The translations under genes and the position numbers were made by a program. Below are positions 51,685-60,664 of a stretch of 64,000 nucleotides of DNA, piece by piece. The stretch is taken from assembly GCF_000244955.1 (NCBI RefSeq), contig NZ_CM001439.1:3004628-3068627 (forward strand), written 5' to 3'. Under the pieces are notes generated by a model. It saw only the letters and a list, made by a program, of their open reading frames with translations, ran no database searches and was not told the DNA's origin. How positions within the stretch are numbered: the first letter of the stretch is position 1; every line of letters starts with the position of its first letter. This stretch comes from Saccharomonospora marina XMU15. Its GTDB lineage: Bacteria > Actinomycetota > Actinomycetes > Mycobacteriales > Pseudonocardiaceae.

Positions 51685-53736
51685 ATGACGACGCAGCGAC
51701 AGACGGGCGAGGACGCCGGCGCGCGTGGGGCTCACGGCGCTCACGATGCGCACGACAAGCACGCCGGGCACACCACCGCGATGTTTCGAAGCCGGTTCTG
51801 GGTGACGCTCGCGCTGACCGTTCCGGTGCTGGTGTACGCGCCGATGGTGCAGCACTGGCTCGGCTACACCGCACCGGACTTCCCCGGCTCGGAGCTCATC
51901 GCCCCGGTGCTGGGCACGGTGATCTTCGGCTACGGCGGCTGGCCGTTCCTCGTAGGAGCGGTACGCGAGATCCGGGACCGCCAACCCGGCATGATGCTGC
52001 TGATCGGCATGGCGATCACGGTCGGCTACAGCGCCAGCCTGGCCGCCAGCTTGGGCGCCTTCGCCGTGGACGTGTGGTGGGAACTGTCGCTGCTCATCGT
52101 CATCATGCTGCTCGGGCACTGGATGGAGATGCGCGCGATCGGCCAGGCCCGCGGGGCGCTGGCCGCTCTGGCGGAGATGCTGCCCGACGAGGCCGAACGG
52201 GTCGCCGACGACGGTTCGGTGCACACCGTTGCCGCCGCCGACCTCGCCGTCGGCGACCTGGTGCTGGTCAGGCCCGGCGGCCGGGTTCCCGCCGACGGCA
52301 CCATCGCCTCGGGGTCCGCCGACATGGACGAGTCGATGATCACCGGAGAGTCCAACCCGGTACCACGGTCGGCAGGCGAGAGGGTGGTGGCCGCGACCGT
52401 GGCCACGGACAGCTCGATCAGGGTGCGGGTCGACGCCGTCGGGGAGGACACCGCGCTGGCGGGCATCCAGCGCATGGTCGGCCAGGCGCAGCAGTCGCGT
52501 TCGCGTGGTCAGGTGCTGGCCGACCGCGCGGCGGCCTTGCTGTTCTACGTGGCCGTCGCTGTCGCGGCGATCACGGTCACGGTGTGGGCGCTGCTCGGCT
52601 ACCCCGAAGCGGCCGTCGTGCGGTCGGTGACCGTGCTGATCATCGCGTGCCCGCACGCGCTGGGCCTGGCCATTCCGCTGGTCACCTCCATCTCGACGGC
52701 CAAGTCGGCACGCAACGGGATCCTGGTGAAGGACCGGCTGGCGCTGGAGCGGATGCGGTCTGTGGACACCGTGTTGTTCGACAAGACCGGCACGCTGACC
52801 GAGGGTCAACACGTCGTCACCGGCGTCGCCGCGGCCGACGGCGACGAGACCGCGCTGCTGGCGCTGGCCGCCGCGGCCGAGTCGGACAGCGAGCACCCGC
52901 TCGCCCGCGCCGTCGTCACGGCCGCCCGAGAGCGCGGTGCCGAGGTGCCACCGGCCACCGGATTCCGTTCGATGGCGGGGCGCGGCATCACCGCGGAGGT
53001 GAACGGAGCCGACGTCACCGTCGGCGGGCCCGCGCTGCTGCGGGAGCGGCAGGTAACGGTGCCGGACACGCTGAGCGAACCGGTGCGGCGCTGGCGTGAC
53101 CGTGGCGCGGCGGTACTGCACGTGTTGCGCGGCGACGAGGTCGTCGGCGCGCTGGCGCTGGAGGACCGCGTGCGGCCGGAGTCGAGGCCCGCGATCGACG
53201 CGTTGCACCGGCTGGGGGTGGCGGTCGCCATGATCACCGGTGACGCCAGGCAGGTGGCCGACGCGGTGGCGGCCGAGTTGGGCATCGACGAGGTGTTCGC
53301 CGAGGTGCTGCCGGAGAACAAGGACGCGGCGGTGGCGCGATTGCAGCAGCAGGGCCGCACGGTGGCGATGGTGGGTGACGGCGTCAACGACGCGCCCGCG
53401 CTGGCGCGCGCGGACGTGGGCATCGCGATCGGGGCGGGAACGGATGTGGCCATCGAGTCGGCGGGCATCGTGCTCGCCTCCGACGACCCGAGGGCCGTGG
53501 TGGCGGTCAGGAAGCTGTCGGCGTCCAGCTACCGCAAGATGCTGCAGAACCTGTGGTGGGCCGCCGGATACAACATCGTGGCGATCCCGCTGGCCGCCGG
53601 GGTGCTCGCCTGGGCCGGGATAGTGCTGCCGCTGGCGGTGGGCGCGGTACTGATGAGCCTTTCCACGATCATCGTCGCGCTCAACGCGCAGCTGCTGCGC
53701 AGGGTGGACCTGCGGCAGCCCAAGTTGCCGACGTGA
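51685..53736 (+). CDS. Heavy-metal P1B-type ATPase, CopB-like
   Basis: 683 residues. The N-terminus is His-rich (GAHGAHDAHDKHAGH), replacing the Cys-based metal domain, and the intramembrane motif is CPH (IACPHALGLAIPL), the P1B-3/CopB type linked to Cu(II), Cu(I) or Ag export. All P-type elements are present: MITGES, DKTGTLTEG, SEHPLARAVV, MITGD, MVGDGVNDAPAL. Eight membrane helices are expected. GGGAGG precedes the ATG. No CsoR-type dyad is seen upstream. A perfect 18-bp hairpin begins at its stop. Confidence 0.93.
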   Translation: MTTQRQTGEDAGARGAHGAHDAHDKHAGHTTAMFRSRFWVTLALTVPVLVYAPMVQHWLGYTAPDFPGSELIAPVLGTVIFGYGGWPFLVGAVREIRDRQPGMMLLIGMAITVGYSASLAASLGAFAVDVWWELSLLIVIMLLGHWMEMRAIGQARGALAALAEMLPDEAERVADDGSVHTVAAADLAVGDLVLVRPGGRVPADGTIASGSADMDESMITGESNPVPRSAGERVVAATVATDSSIRVRVDAVGEDTALAGIQRMVGQAQQSRSRGQVLADRAAALLFYVAVAVAAITVTVWALLGYPEAAVVRSVTVLIIACPHALGLAIPLVTSISTAKSARNGILVKDRLALERMRSVDTVLFDKTGTLTEGQHVVTGVAAADGDETALLALAAAAESDSEHPLARAVVTAARERGAEVPPATGFRSMAGRGITAEVNGADVTVGGPALLRERQVTVPDTLSEPVRRWRDRGAAVLHVLRGDEVVGALALEDRVRPESRPAIDALHRLGVAVAMITGDARQVADAVAAELGIDEVFAEVLPENKDAAVARLQQQGRTVAMVGDGVNDAPALARADVGIAIGAGTDVAIESAGIVLASDDPRAVVAVRKLSASSYRKMLQNLWWAAGYNIVAIPLAAGVLAWAGIVLPLAVGAVLMSLSTIIVALNAQLLRRVDLRQPKLPT

Positions 53737-53773
53737 CTCGTCCCGGGGCGGTTCGCGCCCCGGGACGAGTCAC
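53733..53773. terminator. Bidirectional terminator with a perfect 18-bp stem
   Basis: Arms 53733-53750 and 53756-53773 are exact reverse complements around the loop GTTCG. The P-type ATPase stop codon (53734-53736) lies in the left arm, and the convergent CstB-like gene ends at 53783. Confidence 0.85.
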
Positions 53774-53782
53774 CTGTGGGCA

Positions 53783-55165
53783 TCAGGCCGGGGTGAGTGC
53801 CCGCTCCCACGCGCCGTAGCCGCCGATGATGTCGGAGACGTCCTCGTGGCCCGCCTTGCGCAACACGCTGGCCGCCACGGAGGAGCGCAGACCACCCGCG
53901 CAGTAGACCACCAGCGGCGTGGCCACCGGCACCTCGTCCAACCGCGACGGCAACTCGGCCAGCGGCAGGTGCATCGAACCCTCGATGAAGCCGCCTTCGC
54001 GCTCGGAGGCGTTGCGGACGTCGATCACCACGGGCGGCCGCTGCTCGCCGAGGCTCTCGCGGAGCTGGCTCACCGTGAGCCTGCTCGCGGGCACGATCTC
54101 TTCCGGAACCTCGAGGAAGCCCGCTTCGGCGTCGGCGAGGTAGCCGGTGACGTTGTCGAACCCGATCCGGCCGAGCCTGGTGATCATCTCCTCCTCTCGT
54201 CCCTCCGGAGCGATGACGACGATCTCGGCGTCGGGCCGCACGACCATCCCCGACAGTTCGGCGAAGCGGCCGTCGGCGGGCACGTTCAGCGAGCCGCGCA
54301 CGTGGGCGGTGGCGAACTCCTGCGGGTCGCGACCGTCGACGACGACCGCCCCGGCGTCCCTGCGTGTGATCAGTTCCGCGGCGGTGAGGGACCGTAGCCG
54401 GTCACCGAGGTCGAGCAGTCCGCGGTCCTTGCGGTTGAGTACCGCGTCGTAGCTGAAGTAGCCGGGGGTGGAGGGCTGGCCCTCGGTGACGATGGCGACG
54501 AACTCCTCCTCCGTCATCGGCGCGCACGCGTAGTTGGTCAGCCGCTGCATGCCGATCGTGGAGGACCGCTCGGTGGACAGGTTCTTGCCGCAGGCCGAGC
54601 CCGCGCCGTGCGCGGGGAACACCCGCACGTCGTCGTGCAACCCCATCAGCTTGTGCTGCACGCTGTCGTAAAGCATGCTCGCCAGTTCCGCGGAGGTGAA
54701 GCCGAGCGAGGCGAGCAGGTCGGGGCGGCCCACGTCACCGATGAACAGCGCGTCGCCGGTCAGCACCCCGTAGGCGACGTCGTCGTCGGCGTGCTCGTAG
54801 ACAAGGATGCTCACCGACTCCGGCGTGTGGCCGGGCGTCTCGATGATCTCGAGGGTGACGTCGCCGAGGCTGATCCGCTCGCCCTCGGTGAGCCTGCGAA
54901 TCGGGTACTCCACTCCCTCGGCACGCTGCCCGTAGCCGATCCATGCCCCGGTCCGGGCCGCCAGTTCGAGGTGCCCGGCGAGGAAGTCGGCGTGGAAGTG
55001 GGTGTTGATGACGCCCTCGATGGTCAGCCCGCGTTCGGCCGCGTCGTCGAGGTACTCGGTGACGTCCCGGCGCGGGTCCACCACCACGGCCTTGCCGCTG
55101 CGCTCGTCGCCGACCAGGTAGGAGGCGTGGGACAGGCAGTCGAGGTAGTACTGCGTAAAGATCAT
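53783..55165 (-). CDS. CstB-like persulfide dioxygenase-rhodanese fusion
   Basis: 460 residues. Residues 1-245 are an ETHE1-like metallo-beta-lactamase persulfide dioxygenase: H56, H58, D60, H65 in THFHADFLAGH, H113 in PGHTPES, and C192 in GSACGKN, matching the regulatory Cys of CstB. Residues about 260-355 are a rhodanese domain without catalytic Cys (IVVIAPEGRE), and 365-460 an active one with C422 in VYCAGGLRS. The order dioxygenase, pseudo-rhodanese, rhodanese is that of staphylococcal CstB, which oxidises persulfide to thiosulfate. It follows SQR by 31 bases. AAAGGAAC precedes the ATG. Confidence 0.9.
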   Translation of the reverse strand: MIFTQYYLDCLSHASYLVGDERSGKAVVVDPRRDVTEYLDDAAERGLTIEGVINTHFHADFLAGHLELAARTGAWIGYGQRAEGVEYPIRRLTEGERISLGDVTLEIIETPGHTPESVSILVYEHADDDVAYGVLTGDALFIGDVGRPDLLASLGFTSAELASMLYDSVQHKLMGLHDDVRVFPAHGAGSACGKNLSTERSSTIGMQRLTNYACAPMTEEEFVAIVTEGQPSTPGYFSYDAVLNRKDRGLLDLGDRLRSLTAAELITRRDAGAVVVDGRDPQEFATAHVRGSLNVPADGRFAELSGMVVRPDAEIVVIAPEGREEEMITRLGRIGFDNVTGYLADAEAGFLEVPEEIVPASRLTVSQLRESLGEQRPPVVIDVRNASEREGGFIEGSMHLPLAELPSRLDEVPVATPLVVYCAGGLRSSVAASVLRKAGHEDVSDIIGGYGAWERALTPA

Positions 55166-55196
55166 TTCTTGTTCCTTTCCCGAGGGGTGGACCGGG

Positions 55197-56399
55197 TCAG
55201 ACCAGGCCCTTGAGCATTCCGTGCCAGTAGATGGCGGGCAGGCCGTAGCGCTTGAGCAACCACATGTCCCGCCGCTGCTTGGTGGTGTCGACGAGCGGGA
55301 TCGAGGGCGCGGGCTTGCTGTCGTAGTCGAACTCGGCGAGCAGCATCTTGTCGCGCGCGGTGACCAGCGGGCAGGAGGTGTAACCGTTGTAGCGATGCTG
55401 CGGCTGCTTGCCGTCGAGCACGGCCAGCAGGTTGTCCACCACGACGGGGGCCTGCTTGCGGATCGCCGCCCCCGTCTTGGAGGTCGGCACGTCGGCCACG
55501 TCGCCGAGCGCGAACACGTTGCCGAACCGCTTGTGGCGCAACGTGTACTTGTCGACGTCGACGTAGCCGTGCGCGTTGTCGGGCCCGGCGAACGGACTGT
55601 CCTTGACGACATCCGGCGCGCTCTGCGGTGGCACCACGTGCAGCAGGTCGTAGGGCAGCGTCTCGGACTCCCCCGTCGTGTTGTTCACGATCTCGGCGGT
55701 GCGAGCGGTGCCGTCGACCGACACCATCTCGCTGGAAAGCCGGACCTCGATGCCGTAGTGCTCAACGACCCGCTCCAGTTCCCGCGACCACACCGGCACC
55801 TTGAACATCGCCGGGTCCGGCAGCACGAGCACGACGCGGATGTCGTCGAGGACGCCCTGCTTGCGCCAGTAGTCAGCGGCGAGGTAGGCGATCTTCTGCG
55901 GTGCGCCACCGCACTTGATCGGGCCGGTGGGGTGGGTGAACACCGCGGTACCCGAACGCAGGTTGCGGATCAGCTCCCAGGTCTTGGGAGCCAGGTCGGC
56001 GCGGTAGTTGGAACTGACCGGCCCCGACGCGAGCGCGTCGGTGAGGCCGGGTACGCGGTCGAAGTCCAGCCGCAGTCCCGGCGCGAGCACGAGCGCGTCG
56101 TAGCTGAGCACCCTGCCGCCCTCGGTGGTGACCGTGTTGGCCGACGGGTCGAACTTCGACGCGGCCTCGCGGACCCACTTCACTCCGCGTGGCACCACAC
56201 TCGACTCCGACCGGCCGGTGCCGCGCACGTCGGCCTGCCCGCCGCCCACGAGTGTCCACAGTGGCTGGTAATAGTGAGTGGTCGCCGGGTCGAGCACGGT
56301 GATGTTCTTCATCCCGGCACGTCGCAGCCGGGCGGCCACGGTGATACCCGCGGTACCGCCTCCGACGATCACGACGTGCTGCTGAGATTTGTCGGCCAT
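55197..56399 (-). CDS. sqr: Sulfide:quinone oxidoreductase
   Basis: 400 residues. The FAD loop HVVIVGGGTAGITVAARLRR and conserved NVFALGDVADVPTSKTGAAIRKQAPVV are typical. The two active-site cysteines are C163 in IKCGGAPQK and C343 in TSCPLV, with no third Cys of the type I enzymes, so it is of the mitochondrial-like (type II) class. It oxidises sulfide to persulfide, reducing quinone at the membrane. GAAGGAGG is 6 bases before the ATG. A CstR-type operator covers its promoter, and its product is the substrate of the CstB-like enzyme downstream. Confidence 0.9.
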   Translation of the reverse strand: MADKSQQHVVIVGGGTAGITVAARLRRAGMKNITVLDPATTHYYQPLWTLVGGGQADVRGTGRSESSVVPRGVKWVREAASKFDPSANTVTTEGGRVLSYDALVLAPGLRLDFDRVPGLTDALASGPVSSNYRADLAPKTWELIRNLRSGTAVFTHPTGPIKCGGAPQKIAYLAADYWRKQGVLDDIRVVLVLPDPAMFKVPVWSRELERVVEHYGIEVRLSSEMVSVDGTARTAEIVNNTTGESETLPYDLLHVVPPQSAPDVVKDSPFAGPDNAHGYVDVDKYTLRHKRFGNVFALGDVADVPTSKTGAAIRKQAPVVVDNLLAVLDGKQPQHRYNGYTSCPLVTARDKMLLAEFDYDSKPAPSIPLVDTTKQRRDMWLLKRYGLPAIYWHGMLKGLV

Positions 56400-56435
56400 C
56401 GGTGGCCTCCTTCGGTTCTCCCGGATACTCGAATC

Positions 56436-56451
56436 ATACCCCCGGGGGTAT
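56436..56451. promoter_or_regulatory. CstR/CsoR-type operator within the sqr promoter
   Basis: ATACCCCC and GGGGGTAT form a perfect 16-bp palindrome. On the minus strand TTGCGA, 16 bases and TATGAT follow in order, with the palindrome inside the spacer and touching the -10. CstR, the persulfide-sensing CsoR paralogue, uses this site in staphylococcal cst operons, so persulfide-induced expression of sqr and the CstB-like gene is likely. Confidence 0.8.
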
Positions 56452-56469
56452 ATATCGCAAGCGCGCTCA

Positions 56470-57642
56470 TCAGCCGCCGACGGCGCCGGAGACCATCGAC
56501 TCGAACCACTCCCGCGCGAAAAGGCGCTTGGCGTGGCGGAAGTACGGCAGCCAGGGCATGAGCGTGCAGTCGGCGGGCCCCCGGCCCGACGCGGGCGAGG
56601 TGAAGTCGCAGTGCAGGAACGAACCGGTGTCTCCGGGGTCCACGAAGCAGATCGCCGACATCACCGGCTCCCTGGACGCGGCGGCCGGGTCGCCGGAGTC
56701 GCCGGAGTCGCCGCTGAGCAGTTCGGCCGCGATCCGGTCGGCGACGTGGGCGGCCTCGAACGCCGCGAGAGTTCCGGCCATGCCGACCTTCAGCGCGGGT
56801 GCGGCCAGGTCACCGATCACCGAGACGGCCGGGTAGCGGGGATGACGCAACGCCGGGAAGGTGACCTGCGGCCAGCCGTTCTCCCCGACCAGCGGGGACC
56901 GTGCCACCACGGACGGCACCTGGTGCGGCGGCACCAGGATCGCGGCGTCGTAGGGCAGTTCGCGGCCGTCGGCGCTTCGCACCGTGCCGCCTTCGGCCCC
57001 CGCGAGGTGGAACTCGCCGTGAAAGCCCACACCCGCGCCGTCGAGCATCGCGGCGAACTGACCCGCGGGGCCCTCACCGAACGGCGCGAGCGGCTTGGGC
57101 CAGGGATGCACGATGTCGACGCGCGCGCCCGTCGCCGCCCTGATGCGCACGGCAAGGTCGAACACGGCGGGCGGGCACCGGTAGGACACCCCGCTGGGTC
57201 CGACGACCACCCGATCACCCTCGCCGAGGCCGGTCAGCGCCTTCCTGCCCGCGAGCGCGCCGTCGAGCGTCCACGGCGCCAGTTCGCCAGGGCCCCCGCC
57301 CTGCGGCCAACCGACGTCGACGCCCAGCGCCACCACCAGGTGGTCGTACTCCAGCGTGCCGAACGTGCCGTGCACCGAGGAAGCGTCCGGATCCAGCCGG
57401 GTGACCTCGCCGTTGACCTGCCGCACACCCTGCCGCAGCAGGTCCGGCAGCGGGCGACGGAACGACTCGGCGGGGGCACCGTCCAGCATCATCGGCACGT
57501 AGCCGGGAAGGAAGACGTGCTCGCGCGAGCGATCGACGAGAACGATGTCGAGATCAGCAGCGCCGGCTGCCCGCGCCGCCAACCGGTTGGCCGCCGACAG
57601 ACCGGCGGCGCCCGCGCCGAGAACGACGACTCTGCTGGTCAT
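56470..57642 (-). CDS. SQR-like FAD-dependent oxidoreductase
   Basis: 390 residues from the ATG at 57642 with GGAGGGG upstream. VVVLGAGAAGLSAANRLA is the FAD-binding motif; EHVFLPGYVPMMLDG, VSYRCPPAVFDLAVRI and AVSVIGDLAAPALKVGMAGTLAAFEAAHVADRI fit the SQR/FCSD group. The Cys in SYRCPP corresponds to the first active-site Cys of SQR; other Cys residues are near the C-terminus (AICFVD, LHCDF). It may oxidise sulfide, or another sulfur species. It is upstream of sqr, with its own CstR-type operator. Confidence 0.8.
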   Translation of the reverse strand: MTSRVVVLGAGAAGLSAANRLAARAAGAADLDIVLVDRSREHVFLPGYVPMMLDGAPAESFRRPLPDLLRQGVRQVNGEVTRLDPDASSVHGTFGTLEYDHLVVALGVDVGWPQGGGPGELAPWTLDGALAGRKALTGLGEGDRVVVGPSGVSYRCPPAVFDLAVRIRAATGARVDIVHPWPKPLAPFGEGPAGQFAAMLDGAGVGFHGEFHLAGAEGGTVRSADGRELPYDAAILVPPHQVPSVVARSPLVGENGWPQVTFPALRHPRYPAVSVIGDLAAPALKVGMAGTLAAFEAAHVADRIAAELLSGDSGDSGDPAAASREPVMSAICFVDPGDTGSFLHCDFTSPASGRGPADCTLMPWLPYFRHAKRLFAREWFESMVSGAVGG

Positions 57643-57682
57643 GCACCCCTCCAGGGGGACGGGACTCACCTTTCCCGCCACT

Positions 57683-57698
57683 ATACCCCTCGGGGTAT
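57683..57698. promoter_or_regulatory. CstR/CsoR-type operator of the SQR-like gene
   Basis: ATACCCC, TC, GGGGTAT: 7-bp perfect arms in a 16-bp dyad of the same design as 56436-56451. On the minus strand TATAGT (57685-57680) overlaps its end as a -10, about 40 bases before the ATG at 57642. Confidence 0.78.
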
Positions 57699-57754
57699 CT
57701 ATCAGCGACGCACCGTGCCCTCCGGTGACAGCGCGGGCACGGCCTGCTCGGCGG

Positions 57755-58372
57755 TCACCGCGAGGCGACCCCGACGAAGACCTCGGTGCACTGCTCGACG
57801 ACCTCCTCCTCGCTCAGCGACAGCGCACCGCTGAGCCAGGCCGTCAGCACCTGCGCCAGCCCGCCGACCAGTAGCTCGGACACCACGGCGAGGCGCGCGC
57901 TGTCGTCGATGCCGTAGAACTCCCGCGCCTGCAGACCGAGCAGCCGAACGAACAACCGGGTCGACTCGGCGCGCCTTGCGGCCAGCACGCTGCCACCCAG
58001 CGCAGGCGAGAACAGCAGCCTGCCCCTGCGCGGGTCCTCGGCGACGTAGCGCACCAACCTGCCAAGGCCTGCGCGAACCTTCTGCCTGGCGTCGTGCGGG
58101 GCTGCCTCGACGGCCGCCAGCGTCGCGGCGGCGAGGCCCTGCACCACGTGGTCGTACACCGCGGCCACCAGCGCGTCGCGGTCGGTGAAGCTCTCGTAGA
58201 AGTAGCGCGTGGCAAGACCGGACTGCCGACACACGCCGCGCACGGACAGGTTCGGCTCGCCTTCGGCCGCCCCGAGCAGTTCCAGTCCGGCCTCGATCAA
58301 CTGGGCGCGGCGCTCGGCCGTGCGGTCGGCGCCCGCGACCCCACCGTAGATCCGCAGCGATGTCGATTCCAT
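57755..58372 (-). CDS. TetR family transcriptional regulator
   Basis: 205 residues. The helix-turn-helix spans about residues 20-65 (ERRAQLIEAGLELLGAAEGEPNLSVRGVCRQSGLATRYFYESFTDRDALVAAVY). The C-terminal ligand domain contains LLFSPALGGSVLAARRAE. The ATG at 58372 has no strong ribosome binding site. It is divergent from an MpaB-family gene that it probably represses; a TTGACA box (58382-58387) and ATATCTGAC (58410-58418) lie in between. Ligand unknown. Confidence 0.88.
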   Translation of the reverse strand: MESTSLRIYGGVAGADRTAERRAQLIEAGLELLGAAEGEPNLSVRGVCRQSGLATRYFYESFTDRDALVAAVYDHVVQGLAAATLAAVEAAPHDARQKVRAGLGRLVRYVAEDPRRGRLLFSPALGGSVLAARRAESTRLFVRLLGLQAREFYGIDDSARLAVVSELLVGGLAQVLTAWLSGALSLSEEEVVEQCTEVFVGVASR

Positions 58373-58475
58373 GACCCCATCTTGACATCTGTGGCGCGCG
58401 CACTGTTGCATATCTGACAACGTCCGTTCGCAGAATGAGCGCGAAGCGGCCCAGGAGGCGGAGAAAGGAACGACC

Positions 58476-59300
58476 GTGAGTGCCACTCGAACGCGGGGCG
58501 ACATCCGCGAGAAGACGATCGTCGGTGCCGGACTGCTCGCAGGCGGCGCCAACGTGATCATGCAGCTCGCCCATCCCGGTGTCGGCTACGGCGTGGTGGA
58601 GAGCCGCGTCGACGACGGCAACGTCTTCAAGCACCCGGCGCGGCGGACCCGCACCACGCTGACCTACCTCGCCGTCGCGATGCTGGGCACCGACGAGGAG
58701 CGCAAGGCGTACCGGCGCGCCGTGAACCGGCAGCACAAACAGGTCTACTCCACCGAGTCCAGCCCGGTTTCCTATCGAGCGTTCGACCCCGAGCTGCAAC
58801 TGTGGGTGGCGGCCTGCCTCTACCGCGGCATCGAGGACGTCCGCCGCATCTTCGTCGGTGAGGTCGACGACGAGACCGCCGACGAGATCTACGCCTCCTC
58901 CGAGGCGCTGGGCACCACGCTGCAGGTCCGCCCCGAGATGTGGCCCGCCGACCGGGCCGCGTTCGAGCGGTACTGGGAGCAGGCACTGGAGAAGATCTCC
59001 ATCGACGAAACCGTGCGTGGCTACCTGTACGACCTTGCCATGGTGCGGTTCCTGCCACGCCCGCTGAGCATGTTGCTCGGCCCGTTCAACCGGTTCGTCA
59101 CCACCGGGTTCCTGCCGCAGCGGTTCCGGGAGGAGATGCGACTGGACTGGTCGCCACGGCACCAGCGCCGTTTCGACCGGTTCATGAAGGTGCTCGCGGC
59201 CGTGGTCATGCGCCAGCCGAGGGTGCTGCGGGAGTTTCCCTACAACTTCTACCTGTGGGACGTGCGCCGCAGGATGCGCAAGGGCAAGCCCCTCATCTGA
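58476..59300 (+). CDS. MpaB-family oxygenase (DUF2236)
   Basis: 274 residues from a GTG with AAAGGAAC upstream. GAGLLAGGANVIMQLAHPGVGYGVVES and NRQHKQVYSTESSPVSYRAFDPELQLWVAACLY are the DUF2236 signatures; family members (rubber oxygenase Lcp, MpaB) bind haem b, and conserved His in LAHPGVG and RQHKQV are candidate ligands. It probably oxidises a hydrophobic lipid-like substrate. It is divergent from a TetR gene; a paralogue lies 1.4 kb downstream at 60665, in front of the mce genes. Confidence 0.85.
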   Translation: MSATRTRGDIREKTIVGAGLLAGGANVIMQLAHPGVGYGVVESRVDDGNVFKHPARRTRTTLTYLAVAMLGTDEERKAYRRAVNRQHKQVYSTESSPVSYRAFDPELQLWVAACLYRGIEDVRRIFVGEVDDETADEIYASSEALGTTLQVRPEMWPADRAAFERYWEQALEKISIDETVRGYLYDLAMVRFLPRPLSMLLGPFNRFVTTGFLPQRFREEMRLDWSPRHQRRFDRFMKVLAAVVMRQPRVLREFPYNFYLWDVRRRMRKGKPLI

Positions 59301-59330
59301 AGCGAATGCAGGTTAACCATGCCGGGAGGT

Positions 59331-60521
59331 TCAGCTCGCCAACGCCGCGAACACCAGGTGTTTGATCTGGTCGGCGTCGGCGAGCCTGCGCCTGCCCATG
59401 GACAGATCGTGCACGATGTTCAGCGCGGCATGCACGGCCAGCCGGGCGTGGGTGGTGTCGCGGTCGCCGTGAACAGCCACCACCAGCCGCACCCACTGTT
59501 CCACGTGCTCGCGCTGCGCCTTGCGCAGCGCGTGCCGGTCGGCTTCCGGCAGGTTCTCCGACTCCGACAGGTACACCGCGGCCATGTCGCTGTGCTGGAA
59601 GGCGAAGCCGACGTAGGAGTCGACCAGCCTGCGCAGCGCCTCGCCAGGGTCACTGGCGTCATCGACCGCCGCACTGGTCGCGGCCGCGAGTCGGTCGGCC
59701 GCCCGGTAGTAGACCGCGGCCAGCAGGTCGGCCTTGCTGGCGAAGTGCCGGTACACGCTGGAACCGCTGATTCCCGCCGCGGCACCGAGGTCCTCCATCG
59801 TCACCCCGTGAAAGCCCCGCTCGCGAAACGGCCGCGGTGCGGCCACCAGCAGGCGTTCCCTGCGGGAGACGAACTCCCCCGGCGCGGGCTCCGGTGGGGC
59901 GGGCCGCCGTTCCAGCCGGGGCGGCAGGCCGGTGGCCAGCACCGCTGTGGCCACCGCCCGCAGTTCGGCCTCGGCCACCCGCGCAGACACCTGCGTGCGG
60001 TGGGTTCCGAAACTGGCGATCGCGCTCAGCGCGGCCGACGCCAGCGTCGTCCGGTCGGCGGCGGGCAGCCGGGGCCTGGCCCGCCCGCACGCGTCGGCGA
60101 GTACGTCGACCAGCGCCGCCAGCGCCCCGGTGAATCTCGCGTGCTCGGCGGGTTCCAGGTAGCGGCTCTCCCACTGGTAGAGCGGGACGCTGCGGCGGCG
60201 CTCGACGACCAGCCGGACACACTCGCCGACCACTGTGTCGAGCCGCTGCGACGGCGTGCCGGTCACCTCCCGGGCGGTGGCCACGATCTCCTCGATGGCG
60301 TCGCTGATCTCGCCTGCCGCGTAGGCGAGTATCGCCTGCTTGTTGCGGAAGTGCTTGTAGATCGCAGGGCCGGTGATACCCGCCTCCATCGCGATGTCGC
60401 CGAGCCCGACCGTGTAGTAGCCCCTCGCGCAGAACAGCTCGGCCGCGATCTTGGCCAACTGGGCTTTGCGGTCAACTCGACCAGCGGGCACCGCCGTCGA
60501 TCCGCTCGCGGACCCCGCCAT
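59331..60521 (-). CDS. Tandem double-TetR transcriptional regulator
   Basis: 396 residues, about twice the usual TetR length. A first helix-turn-helix near residues 20-65 (AKIAAELFCARGYYTVGLGDIAMEAGITGPAIYKHF) with its helical domain is followed by a second complete one near 222-268 (LLVAAPRPFRERGFHGVTMEDLGAAAGISGSSVYRHFASKADLL) and domain. A single chain could bind DNA as an internal pseudo-dimer. It is divergent from the MpaB-mce gene string, which it probably controls through the dyad at 60559. No frameshift or join artefact is seen; the frame is continuous. Confidence 0.88.
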   Translation of the reverse strand: MAGSASGSTAVPAGRVDRKAQLAKIAAELFCARGYYTVGLGDIAMEAGITGPAIYKHFRNKQAILAYAAGEISDAIEEIVATAREVTGTPSQRLDTVVGECVRLVVERRRSVPLYQWESRYLEPAEHARFTGALAALVDVLADACGRARPRLPAADRTTLASAALSAIASFGTHRTQVSARVAEAELRAVATAVLATGLPPRLERRPAPPEPAPGEFVSRRERLLVAAPRPFRERGFHGVTMEDLGAAAGISGSSVYRHFASKADLLAAVYYRAADRLAAATSAAVDDASDPGEALRRLVDSYVGFAFQHSDMAAVYLSESENLPEADRHALRKAQREHVEQWVRLVVAVHGDRDTTHARLAVHAALNIVHDLSMGRRRLADADQIKHLVFAALAS

Positions 60522-60558
60522 CTGTCACACCCTCCGCCGGACGAACCACCGTTATCAG

Positions 60559-60570
60559 CAGATATCTGAC
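60559..60570. promoter_or_regulatory. CAGATATCTG palindrome in the TetR-MpaB/mce divergent region
   Basis: A perfect 10-bp palindrome (60559-60568) whose right half continues as ATATCTGAC (60562-60570). The same nine bases occur at 58410-58418 between the other TetR/MpaB pair. It is 25 bases upstream of TTGACA (60595-60600) with TAGGTT (60620-60625) as the likely -10 of the MpaB-mce transcript. Operator role inferred. Confidence 0.45.
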
Positions 60571-60664
60571 TCTACCCCGCCCGCGAGCACAACCTTGACA
60601 AGGACCGCCACCGACCGGCTAGGTTAATCGCCATTCGCAACGAAGCCGTTCCGCGGAGGCTGAC

